This document shows, in pieces, positions 1 to 10,614 of a DNA stretch of 64,000 nucleotides. The stretch lies in assembly GCF_040869045.1 (NCBI RefSeq), contig NW_027137009.1:186001-250000 (forward strand). Reading direction: 5' to 3'. Source of the DNA: Eurosta solidaginis (Eukaryota; Arthropoda; Insecta; Diptera; Tephritidae). The translations under genes were made by a program, and so were the position numbers. The notes under the pieces were generated by a model. That model saw only the letters and a list, made by a program, of their open reading frames with translations, made no database searches and was not told the DNA's origin. The stretch's first letter is position 1, and each line of letters opens with the position of its first letter.

Positions 1-62
1 TTTGAGATAGTTATTAAAACTGTTTAAAGGTTGTCAAACGTTGTTTCTCGTTGTCGACAATT
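1..62 (+). repeat. Partial monomer at window start, same TTGTCGACAA junction
   Basis: The window opens at TTTGAGATAG and the next monomer landmark is at 63. The 10-bp palindrome TTGTCGACAA lies at 51-60. The structure matches the 62-bp partial unit at 1451-1512, including the following AGTAATTAAAAC variant, so the two are copies of one rearranged segment. Whether more sequence lies upstream cannot be seen. Confidence 0.8.
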
Positions 63-1450
63 TTTGAGATAGTAATTAAAACTGTTTAAAGGTTGTCAAA
101 CGTTGTTTCTCGTTGTATATCCTTTAAACCTAGAGATAAATTGATAAATACCGTGTACGAATTTGTTTAACCCATTTGTTTTGGTTACTCGACGGCTCCG
201 TTATCGTGTAGCCTACATATTGCGTTTTTTTTTTTTAATTTGCTTACCGGGCTAAAGGTTAGCATGCTTAAAATACGTAAGTCGTTTTGTTCAACAAATT
301 TGAGTAGATAACTCGGCAGTTGTTTGCGTCAGAGCGACAACTTTTGAGATAGTTATTAAAACAGTTTAAAGGTTGTCAAACGTTGTTTCTTGTTGTATAT
401 CCTTTAATTCTAGAGTTAAATTGATAAATACCGTGTACGAACTTGTTTAACCCAATTGTTTTGGTTACTCGGCGGCTCCGTTCTCGTGTAGCCTACATAT
501 TGCGTTTTTTTTTTATTTGCTTACCGGGCTAAAGGTTAGCATGCTTAAAATACGTAAGTCGTTTTGTTCAACAAATTTGAGTAGATAACTCGGCAGTTGT
601 TTGCATCAGAGCGACAATTTTTGAGATAGTTATTAAAACTGTTTAAAGGTTGTCAAACGTTGTTTCTCGTTGTATATCCTTTAATTCTAGAGTTAAATTG
701 ATAAATACCGTGTACGAATTTGTTTAACCCATTTGTTTTGGTTACTCGACGGCTCCGTTCTCGTGTAGCCTACATATTGCGTTTTTTTTTAATTTGCTTA
801 CCGGGCTAAAGGTTAGCATGCTTAAAATACGTAAGTCGTTTTGTTCAACAAATTTAAGTAGATAACTCATCAGTTGTTTGCATCAGAGCGACAATTTTTG
901 AGATAGTTATTAAAACTGTTTAAAGGTTGTCAAACGTTGTTTCTCGTTGTATATCCTTTAATTCTAGAGTTAAATTGATAAATACCGTGTACGAACTTCT
1001 TTAACCCAATTGTTTTGGTTACTCGGCGGCTCCGTTCTCGTGTAGCCTACATATTGCGTTTTTTTTTAATTTGCTTACCGGCCTAAAGGTTAGCATGCTT
1101 AAAATACGTAAGTCGTTTTGTTCAACAAATTTGAGTAGATAACTCGGCAGTTGTTTGCATCAGAGCGACAATTTTTGAGATAGTTATTAAAACTGTTTAA
1201 AGGTTGTCAAACGTTGTTTCTCGTTGTATATCCTTTAATTCTACAGTTAAATTGATAAATACCGTGTACGAATTTGTTTAACCCATTTGTTTTGGTTACT
1301 CGATTGCTCCGTTCTCGTGTAGCCTACATATTGCGTTTTTTTTTTTATTTGCTTACCGGGCTAAAGGTTAGCATGCTTAAAATACGTAAGTCGTTTGTTC
1401 AACAAATTTGAGTAGATAACTCGGCAGTTGTTTGCATCAGAGCGACAATT

Positions 1451-1512
1451 TTTGAGATAGGTATTAAAACTGTTTAAAGGTTGTCAAACGTTGTTTCTCG
1501 TTGTCGACAATT
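1451..1512 (+). repeat. 62-bp partial monomer with TTGTCGACAA junction
   Basis: The unit starting at TTTGAGATAG (1451) is cut after CTCGTTG and fuses straight to the CGACAATTTTTGAG end of the next monomer, so the landmark recurs after only 62 bp (1513). The fusion makes the 10-bp palindrome TTGTCGACAA at 1501-1510. The same fusion stands at 51-60, where the window opens, and after every inverted segment further on, so all of them probably descend from one event. Confidence 0.85.
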
Positions 1513-2346
1513 TTTGAGATAGTAATTAAAACTGTTTAAAGGTTGTCAAACGTTATTTCTCTTGTATATCCTTTAATTCTAGAGTTAAATTGATAAATAC
1601 CGTGTACGAATTTGTTTAACACATTTGTTTTGGTTACTCGACGGCTCCGTTCTCGTGTAGCCTACATATTGCGTTTTTTTTTTAATTTGCTTACCGGGCT
1701 AAAGGTTAGCATGCTTAAAATACGTAAGTCATTTTGTTCAACAAATTTGAGTATATAACTCAGCAGTTGTTTGCATCAGAGCGACAATTTTTGAGATAGT
1801 TATTAAAACTGTTTAAAGGTTGTCAAACGTTGTTTCTCGTTGTATATCATTTAAACCTAGAGTTAAATTGATAAATACCGTGTACGAATTTGTTTCACCC
1901 ATTTGTTTTGGTTACTCGACGGCTCCGTTCTCGTGTAGCCTACATATTGCGTTTTTTTTTTAATTTGCTTACCGGGCTAAAGGTTAGCATGCTTAAAATA
2001 CGTAAGTCGTTTTGTTCAACAAATTTGAGTAGATAACTCAGCAGTTGTTTGCATCAGAGCGACAATTTTTGAGATAGTTATTAAAACTGTTTAAAGGTTG
2101 TCAAACGTTGTTTCTCGTTGTATATCCTTTAATTCTAGAGTTAAATTGATAAATACCGTGTACGAATTTGTTTAACCCATTTGTTTTGGTTACTCTGCGG
2201 CTCCGTTCTCGTGTAGCCTACATATTGCGTTTTTTTTTTAATTTGCTTACCGCGCTAAATGTTAGCATGCTTAAAATATGTAAGTCGTTTTGTCCAACAA
2301 ATTTGAGTATATAACTCAGCAGTTGTTTGCATCAGAGCGACAATTT

Positions 2347-2483
2347 TTGAGATAGTTATTAAAACTGTTTAAAGGTTGTTAAACGTTGTTACTCGTTGTA
2401 TATTCTTTAATTCTAGAGTTAAATTGATAAATACCGTGTACGAACTTGTTTAACCCATTTGTTTTGCATTAGAGCGACAATTT
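2347..2483 (+). repeat. Truncated monomer, 137 bp (140-bp internal deletion)
   Basis: The unit runs normally to CCCATTTGTTTTG and then jumps to GCATTAGAGCGACAA at 2461-2480, skipping the CGACGGCTCCG, T-run, AGCATGCT and TACGTA parts. The landmark spacing is 137 bp instead of 277. TTTG is present at both ends of the missing part in an intact unit, which would fit deletion between short direct repeats. Confidence 0.85.
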
Positions 2484-3593
2484 TTGAGATAGTTATTAAA
2501 ACTGTTTAAAGGTTGTCAAACGTTGTTTCTCGTTGTATATCCTTTAATTCTAGAGTTAAATTGATAAATACAGTGTTCGAATTTTTTTAACCCATTTCTT
2601 TTGGTTACCCGACGGCTCCGTTCTCGTGTAGCCTACATATTGCGTTTTTTTTTAATTTGCTTACCGGGCTAAAGTTTAGCATGCTTAAAATACGTAAGTC
2701 GTTTTGTTCAACAAATTTGAGTAGATAACTCAGCAGTTGTTTGCATCAGAGCGACAATATTTGAGATAGTTATTAAAACTGTTTAAAGGTTGTCAAACGT
2801 TGTTTCTCGTTGTATATCCTTTATTTCTAGAGTTAAATTGATAAATACCGTGTACGAATTTGTTTAACCCATTTGTTTTGGTTACTCGACGGCTCCGTTC
2901 TCGTGTAGCCTACATATTGCGTTTTTTTGAATTTGCTTACCGGGCTAAAGGTTAGCATGTTTAAAATACGCAAGTCGTTTTGTTCAACAAATTTGAATAG
3001 ATAACTCAGCAGTTGTTTGCATCAGAGCGACAAATTTTTGAGATAGTTATTAAAACTGTTTAAAGGTTGTCAAACGTTGTTTCTCTTGTATATCCTTTAA
3101 TTCTAGAGTTAAATTGATAAATACCGTGTACGAATTTGTTTAACCCATTTGTTTTGGTTACTCGACGGCTCCGTTCTCGTGTAGCCTACATATTGCGTTT
3201 TTTTTTTAATTTGCTTACCGGGCTAAAGGTTAGCATGCTTAAAATACGTAAGTCATTTTGTTCAACAAATTTGAGTATATATCTCAGCAGTTGTTTGCAT
3301 CAGAGCGACAATTTTTGAGATAGTTATTAAAACTGTTTAAAGGTTGTAAAACGTTGTTTCTCGTTGTATATCCTTTAATTCTAGAGCTAAATTGATAAAT
3401 AACGTTTACGAATTTGTTTAACCCATTTGTTTTGGTTACTCGACGGCTCCGTTCTCGTGTAGCCTACATATTACGTTTTTTTTTTTAATTTGCTTACCGG
3501 GCTAAAGGTTAGCATGCTTAAAATACGTAAGTCGTTTTGTTCAACAAATTTGAGTAGATAACTCAGCAGTTGTTTGCATCAGAGCGACAATTT

Positions 3594-3705
3594 TTGAGAT
3601 AGTTATTAAAACTGTTTAAAGGTTGTCAAACGTTGTTTCTCGTTGTATATCCTTTAATTCTAGGGTTAAATTGATAAATACCGTGTACGAATTTGTTTAG
3701 CCCAG
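3594..3705 (+). repeat. Truncated monomer, about 103 bp (174-bp deletion)
   Basis: After GAATTTGTTTAGCCCA the sequence rejoins the satellite at GTTATTAAAACTG (junction near 3704), leaving out the whole second half of the unit and the start of the next. TTATTAAAAC recurs after 103 bp (3603 and 3706). Only this one copy of the junction was found. Confidence 0.85.
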
Positions 3706-4927
3706 TTATTAAAACTGTTTAAAGGTTGTCAAACGTTGTTTCTCGTTGTATATCCTTTAATTCTAGAGTTAAATTGATAAATACCGTGTACGAATTTGTT
3801 TAACCCATTTGTTTTGGTTACTCGACGGCTCCTTTCTCGTGTAGCCTACATATTGCGTTTTTTTTTTTAATTTACTTACCGGGCTAACGGTTAGCATGCT
3901 TAAAATACGTAAGTCGTTTTGTTCAACAAATTTGAGTAGATAACTCAGCAGTTGTTTGCGTCAGAGCTACAATTTTTGATATAGTTATTAAAACTGTTTA
4001 AAGGTTGTCAAACGTTGTTTCTCGTTGTATATCCTTTAATTCTAGAGTTAAATTGATAAATACCGTGTACGAATTTGTTTAACCCATTTGTTTTGGTTAC
4101 TCGGCGGCTCCGTTCTCGTATAGCCTACATATTGCGTTTTTTTTTAATTTGCTTACCGGGCTAAAGGTTAGCATGCTTAAAATACGTAAGTCGTTTTGTT
4201 CAACAAATTTGAGTATATAACTCAGCAGTTGCTTGCATCAGAGAGACAATTTTTGAGATAGTTATTAAAAATATTTAAAGGTTGTCAAACGTTGTTTCTC
4301 GTTGTATATCCTTTAATTCTATAGTTAAATTGATAAATACCGTATACGAATTTGTTTAACCCATTTGTTTTGGTTACTCGACGGCTCCGTTCTCGTGTAG
4401 CCTACATATTGCGTTTTTTTTTTTAATTTGCTTACCGGGCTAAAGGTTAGCATGCTTAAAATACGTAAGTCGTTTTGTTCAACAAATTTGAGTAGATAAC
4501 TCAGCAGTTGTTTGCATCAGAGCGACAATTTTTGAGATAGTTATTAAAACTGTTTAAAGGTTGTGAAACGTTGTTTCTCGATGTATATCCTTTAATTCCA
4601 GAGTTAAATTGATAAATACCGTGTACGAATATGTTTAACCCATTTGTTTTGGTTACTCGGCGGCTCGTTCTCGTGTAGCCTACATATTGCGGTTTTTTTT
4701 AATTTGCTTACCGGGCTAAAGGTTAGCATGCTTAATATACGTAAGTCGTTTTGTTCAACAAATTTGAGTAGATAACTCAGAAGATGTTTGCATCAGAGCA
4801 CAATTTTTGAGATAGTTATTAAAACTGTTTAAAGGTTGTCAAACGTTGTTTCTCGTTGTATATCCTTTAATTCTAGAGTTAAATTGATAAATACCGTGTA
4901 CGAATTTGTTTAACCTATTTGTTTTTG

Positions 4928-5561
4928 GTTTTAATAACTATCTCAAAAATTGTCGCTCTGATGCAAACAACTGCTCAGTTATCTACTCAAATTTGTTGAA
5001 CAAAACGACTTACGTATTTTAAGCATGCTAACCTTTAGCCCGGTAAGCAAATTAAAAAAAAACGCAATATGTAGTCTACACGAGAACGGAGCCGTCGAGT
5101 AACCAAAACAAATGGGTTAAACAAATTCGTACACGGTATTTATCGATTTAACTCTCGAATTAAAGGATATACAACGAGAAACAACGTTTGACAACCTTTA
5201 AACAGTTTTAATAACTATCTCAAAAATTGTCGCCCTGATGCAAACAACTGCTGAGGTATCTACTCAAATTTGTTGAACAAAACGACTTACGTATTTTAAG
5301 CTAGCTTACCTTTGCCCGGTAAGCAAATTAAAAAAACGCAATATGTAAGCTTTCGAGGACGGAGCCATCGAATAACCAAAACAAATGGGTTAAACAAAAT
5401 CGGATGCGGTATTTATCAAATTTAACTCTAGAATTAATGATATAAAACGAGAAACAACGTTTGACAATCTTTAAAAATTTTAATAACTATCTCAAAATGG
5501 TCATTCCGTAGCAAACAACTGCTGAGTGATCTACTCAAATTTGTTGAACAAAACGACTTAC
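4928..5561 (-). repeat. Inverted segment I1 (two monomers plus a partial unit)
   Basis: Orientation flips at ...CTATTTGTTTTTGG/TTTTAATAACTATCTC. The segment reads as the reverse complement of the satellite: a first monomer close to consensus, a second about 10% diverged (it has GCTAGC, AAGCTTTCGAGG and AATGATATAAAACG variants), and a partial third ending in AAAACGACTTA. Forward orientation returns through GTTGTCAAACGTTGTTCC and the TTGTCGACAA junction (5584-5593). The first inverted monomer could pair with the forward monomers just upstream, giving a potential stem of about 600 bp around a loop of about 100 nt. Confidence 0.93.
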
Positions 5562-7383
5562 CGTTGTCAAACGTTGTTCCTCGTTGTCGACAATTTTTGA
5601 GATAGTTATTAAAACTGTTTAAAGGTTGTCAAACGTTGTTTCTCGTTGTATATCCTTTAATTCTATAGTTAAATTGATAAATACCGTGTACGAATTTGTT
5701 TAACCCATTTGTTTTGGTTACTCGACGGCTCCGTTCTCGTGTAACCTACATATTGCGTTTTTTTTTTAATTTGCTTACCGGGTTAAAGGTTAGCATGCTT
5801 AAAATACGTAAGTCGTTTTGTTCAAACAAATTTGGGTAGATAACTCAGCAGTTGCTTGCATCAGAGCGACAATTTTTGAGATATTTATTAGAACTGTTTA
5901 AAGGTTGTCATACGTTGTTTCTCGTTGTATATCCTTTAATTCTAGAGTTAAATTGATAAATACCGTGTGCGAATTTGTTTAACACATTTGTTTTGGTTAC
6001 TCGACGGCTCCGTTCTCGTGTAGCCTACATATTGCGTTTTCTTTTAATTTGCTTACCGGTCTAAAGATTAGCATGCTTAAAATACGTAAGTCGTTTTTTT
6101 CAACAAATTTGAGTAGATAACTCAGCAATTGTGTGCATCAGAGCGACAATTTTGAGATAGTTATTAAAACTGTTTAAAGGTTCTCAAACGTTGTTTCTCG
6201 TTGTATATCCTTTAATTCTAGAGTTAAATTGATAAATACCGTGTACGAATTTATTTAACCCATTTGTTTTGGTTACTCGACGTCTCCGTTCTCGTCTAGG
6301 CTACATATTGCGTTTTTTTTTTTAATTTGCTTACCGGGCTAAAGGTTAGCATGCTTAAAATACGTAAGTCGTTTTGTTCAACAAATTTGAGTATATAACT
6401 CAGCAGTTGCTTGCATCAGAGAGACAATTTTTGAGATAGTTATTAAAAATATTTAAAGGTTTGTCATACGTTGTTTCTCGTTGTATATCCTTTAATTCTA
6501 GAGTTAAATTGATAAATACCGTGTGCGAATTTGTTTAACACATTTGTTTTGGTTACTCGAAGGCTCCGTTCTCGTGTAGCCTACATATTGCGTTTTCTTT
6601 TAATTTGCTTACCGGTCTAAAGATTAGCATGCTTAAAATACGTAAGTCGTTTTTTTCAACAAATTTGAGTAGATAACTCAGCAATTGTTTGCATCAGAGC
6701 GACAATTTTTGAGATAGTTATTAAAACTGTTTAAAGGTTGTCAAACGTTGTTTCTCGTTGTATATCCTTTAATTCTAGAGTTAAATTGATAAATACCGTG
6801 TACGAATTTGTTTAACCCATTTGTTTTGGTTACTCGACGGCTCCGTTCTCGTGTAGCCTACATATTGCGTTTTTTTTTTAATTTGCTTACCGGGCTAAAG
6901 GTTAGCATGCTTAAAATACGTAAGTCGTTTTGTTCAACAAATTTGAGTAGATAACTCAGCAGTTGTTTGCATCAGAGCGACAATTTTTGAGATAGTTATT
7001 AAAACTGTTTAAAGGTTGTGAAACGTTGTTTCTCGATGTATATCCTTTAATTCCAGAGTTAAATTGATAAATACCGTGTACGAATATGTTTAACCCATTT
7101 GTTTTGGTTACTCGACGGCTCCGTTCTCGTGTAGCCTACATATTGCGGTTTTTTTAATTTGCTTACCGGGCTAAAGGTTAGCATGCTTAATATACGTAAG
7201 TCGTTTTGTTCAACAAATTTGAGTAGATAACTCAGAAGATGTTTGCATCAGAGCACAATTTTTGAGATAGTTATTAAAACTGTTTAAAGGTTGTCAAACG
7301 TTGTTTCTCGTTGTATATCCTTTAATTCTAGAGTTAAATTGATAAATACCGTGTACGAATTTGTTTAACCTATTTGTTTTGGT
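5562..7383 (+). repeat. Forward monomers between I1 and I2 (higher-order unit, about 1.8 kb)
   Basis: About 6.5 forward monomers carrying recognisable variants: GTGTAACCTAC, GTCATACG with GTGTGCGAATTTG, CGTTTTCTTTTAATTTG with GGTCTAAAGATT, CGTCTAGG, and a final pair with GGTTGTGAAACG/TCTCGATG and AGAGCACAATT. The same order of variants recurs at 24,758-26,574 and, with extra monomers, at 15,964-18,612. This makes it a higher-order repeat unit that includes the adjoining inverted segment. Confidence 0.85.
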
Positions 7384-8015
7384 TTTAATAACTATCTCAA
7401 AAATTGTCGCTCTGATGCAAACAACTGCTGAGTTATCTACTCAAATTTGTTGAACAAAACGACTTACGTATTTTAAGCATGCTAACCTTTAGCCCGGTAA
7501 GCAAATTAAAAAAAAACGCAATATGTAGTCTACACGAGAACGGAGCCGTCGAGTAACCAAAACAAATGGGTTAAACAAATTCGTACACGGTATTTATCGA
7601 TTTAACTCTCGAATTAAAGGATATACAACGAGAAACAACGTTTGACAACCTTTAAACAGTTTTAATAACTATCTCAAAAATTGTCGCCCTGATGCAAACA
7701 ACTGCTGAGGTATCTACTCAAATTTGTTGAACAAAACGACTTACGTATTTTAAGCTAGCTTACCTTTGCCCGGTAAGCAAATTAAAAAAACGCAATATGT
7801 AAGCTTTCGAGGACGGAGCCATCGAATAACCAAAACAAATGGGTTAAACAAAATCGGACGCGGTATTTATCAAATTTAACTCTAGAATTAATGATATAAA
7901 ACGAGAAACAACGTTTGACAATCTTTAAAAATTTTAATAACTATCTCAAAATGGTCACTCCGAAGCAAACAACTGCTGAGTGATCTACTCAAATTTGTTG
8001 AACAAAACGACTTAC
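7384..8015 (-). repeat. Inverted segment I2
   Basis: Same breakpoints and internal order as I1: near-consensus inverted monomer, diverged inverted monomer with AAGCTTTCGAGG, then a partial third. It differs from I1 by single bases (for example GGTCACTCCGAAG instead of GGTCATTCCGTAG). It is followed by the TTGTCGACAA junction at 8037-8046. The distance from I1 is 2,456 bp. Confidence 0.93.
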
Positions 8016-10614
8016 GTTGTCAAACGTTGTTCCTCGTTGTCGACAATTTTTGAGATAGTTATTAAAACTGTTTAAAGGTTGTCAAACGTTGTTTCTCGTT
8101 GTATATCCTTTAATTCTATAGTTAAATTGATAAATACCGTGTACGAATTTGTTTAACCCATTTGTTTTGGTTACTCGACGGCTCCGTTCTCGTGTAACCT
8201 ACATATTGCGTTTTTTTTTTAATTTGCTTACCGGGCTAAAGGTTAGCATGCTTAAAATACGTAAGTCGTTTTGTTCAACAAATTTGGGTAGATAACTCAG
8301 CAGTTGCTTGCATCAGAGCGACAATTTTTAGATAGTTATTAGAACTGTTTAAAGGTTGTCATACGTTGTTTCTCGTTGTATATCCTTTAATTCTAGAGTT
8401 AAATTGATAAATACCGTGTGCGAATTTGTTTAACACATTTGTTTTGGTTACTCGACGGTTCCGTTCTCGTGTAGCCTACATATTGCGTTTTCTTTTAATT
8501 TGCTTACCGGTCTAAAGATTAGCATGCTTAAAATACGTAAGTCGTTTTTTTCAACAAATTTGAGTAGATAACTCAGCAATTGTTTGCATCAGAGCGACAA
8601 TTTTTGAGATAGTTATTAAAACTGTTTAAAGGTTGTGAAACGTTGTTTCTCGTTGTATATCCTTTAATTCTAGAGTTAAATTGGTAAATACCGTGTACGA
8701 ATATGTTTAACCCATTTGTTTTGGTTACTCGACGGCTCCGTTCTCCTGTAGCCTACATATTGCGTTTTTTTTTAATTTGCTTACCGGGCTAAAGGTTACC
8801 ATGCTTAATATACGTAAGTCGTTTTGTTCAACAAATTTGAGTAGATAACTCAGCAGATGTTTGCATCAGAGCGACAATTTTTGAGATAGTTATTAAAACT
8901 GTTTAAAGGTTGTCAAACTTTTTTCTCGTTGTATATCCTTTAATTCTAGAGTTAAATTGATAAATACCGTGTACGAATTTGTTTTGGTTACTCGACGGCT
9001 CCGTTTTCATGTAGCCTACATATTGCGTTTTTTTTTTAATTTGATAACCGGGCTAAAGGTTAGCATGCTTAAAATACGTAAGTCGTTTTGTTCAACAAAT
9101 TTGAGTAGATAACTCAGCAATTGTTTGCATCAGAGCGACAATTTTTGAGATAGTTATTAAAACTGTTTAAAGGTTGTCAAACTTTTTTCTCGTTGTATAT
9201 CCTTTAATTCTAGAGTTAAATTGATAAATACCGTGTACGAATTTGTTTTGGTTACTCGACGGCTCCGTTTTCATGTAGCCTACATATTGCGTTTTTTTTT
9301 AAATTTGATAACCGGGCTAAAGGTTAGCATGCTTAAAATACGTAAGTCGTTTTGTTCAACAAATTTGAGTAGATAACTCAGTAGTTGCTTGCATCAGGGC
9401 GACAATTTTTGAGATAGTTATTAAAACTGCTTAAAGGTTGTCAAACGTTGTTTCTCGTTGTATATCCTTAAATTCTAGAGTTAAATTGATAAATACTGTG
9501 TAAAAATTTGTTTAACCCGTTTGTTTTGGTTACTCGACGGCTCCGTTCTCGTGTAGCCTACATATTGCGTTTTTTTTTTAATTTGATAATCGGGCTAAAG
9601 GTTAGCATGTTTAAAATACGTAAGTCGTTTTGTTCAACAAATTTCAGTAGATAACTCAGCAGTTGCTTGCATCAGAGCGACAATTTTTAGATAGTTATTA
9701 GAACTGTTTAAAGGTTGTCATACGTTGTTTCTCGTTGTATATCCTTTAATTCTAGAGTTAAATTGATAAATACCGTGTGCGAATTTGTTTAACACATTTG
9801 TTTTGGTTACTCGACGGCTCCGTTCTCGTGTAGCCTACATATTGCGTTTTCTTTTAATTTGCTTACCGGTCTAAAGATTAGCATGCTTAAAATACGTAAG
9901 TCGTTTTTTTCAACAAATTTGAGTAGATAACTCAGCAATTGTTTGCATCAGAGCGCCAATTTTTGAGATAGTTATTAAAACTGTTTAAAGGTTGTCAAAC
10001 TTTTTTCTCGTTGTATATCCTTAAATTCTAGAGTTAAATTGATAAATACCGTGTACGAATTTGTTTTGGTTACTCGACGGCTCCGTTCTCCTGTAGCCTA
10101 CATATTGCGTTTTTTTTTAATTTGCTTACCGGGCTAAAGGTTACCATGCTTAATATACGTAAGTCGTTTTGTTCAACAAATTTGAGTAGATAACTCAGCA
10201 GATGTTTGCATCAGAGCGACAATTTTTGAGATAGTTATTAAAACTGTTTAAAGGTTGTCAAACTTTTTTCTCGTTGTATATCCTTTAATTCTAGAGTTAA
10301 ATTGATAAATACCGTGTACGAATTTGTTTTGGTTACTCGGCGGCTCCGTTTTCATGTAGCCTACATATTGCGTTTTTTTTTAAATTTGATAACCGGGCTA
10401 AAGGTTAGCATGCTTAAAATACGTAAGTCGTTTTGTTCAACAAATTTGAGTAGATAACTCAGCAGTTGCTTGCATCAGGGCGACAATTTTTGAGATAGTT
10501 ATTAAAACTGCTTAAAGGTTGTCAAACGTTGTTTCTCGTTGTGTATCCTTAAATTCTAGAGTTAAATTGATAAATACTGTGTAAAAATTTGTTTAAGCCG
10601 TTTGTTTTGGTTAC
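8016..10614 (+). repeat. Forward monomers with 13-bp deletion variants
   Basis: About 9.5 forward monomers. Several carry two linked markers: CAAACTTTTTTCTCG, and a 13-bp deletion that joins GAATTTG directly to TTTTGGTTACTC (near 8981, 9241, 10,061 and 10,321), lost between ATTTGTTT-like direct repeats. Others have AATTTGATAACCGGG, or AATTTGATAATCGGG with AGCATGTTT. The same variants occur at 28,080-28,880 and 31,600-32,290. The two-monomer pattern is locally re-duplicated near 9,660-10,480, so this copy is about four monomers longer than the one after I7. Confidence 0.85.

Larger units (their letters stand above)
1..4927 (+). repeat. Domain A: direct monomers without clear higher-order order
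   Basis: About 18 head-to-tail monomers, all in forward orientation. Neighbours differ by scattered substitutions (for example ACTCGGCAG versus ACTCAGCAG, and GAACTTG versus GAATTTG) and by T-run length. I could not find a multi-monomer unit repeated at a fixed offset, unlike the rest of the window. Three truncated or partially duplicated units lie here and are listed separately. Nothing other than satellite is present. Confidence 0.85.

Noticed and set aside
3136..3318. 60-codon forward frame
   Set aside because: It lies wholly within monomers, with the T run read as a phenylalanine run. Neighbouring monomers lose the frame through T-run length changes.
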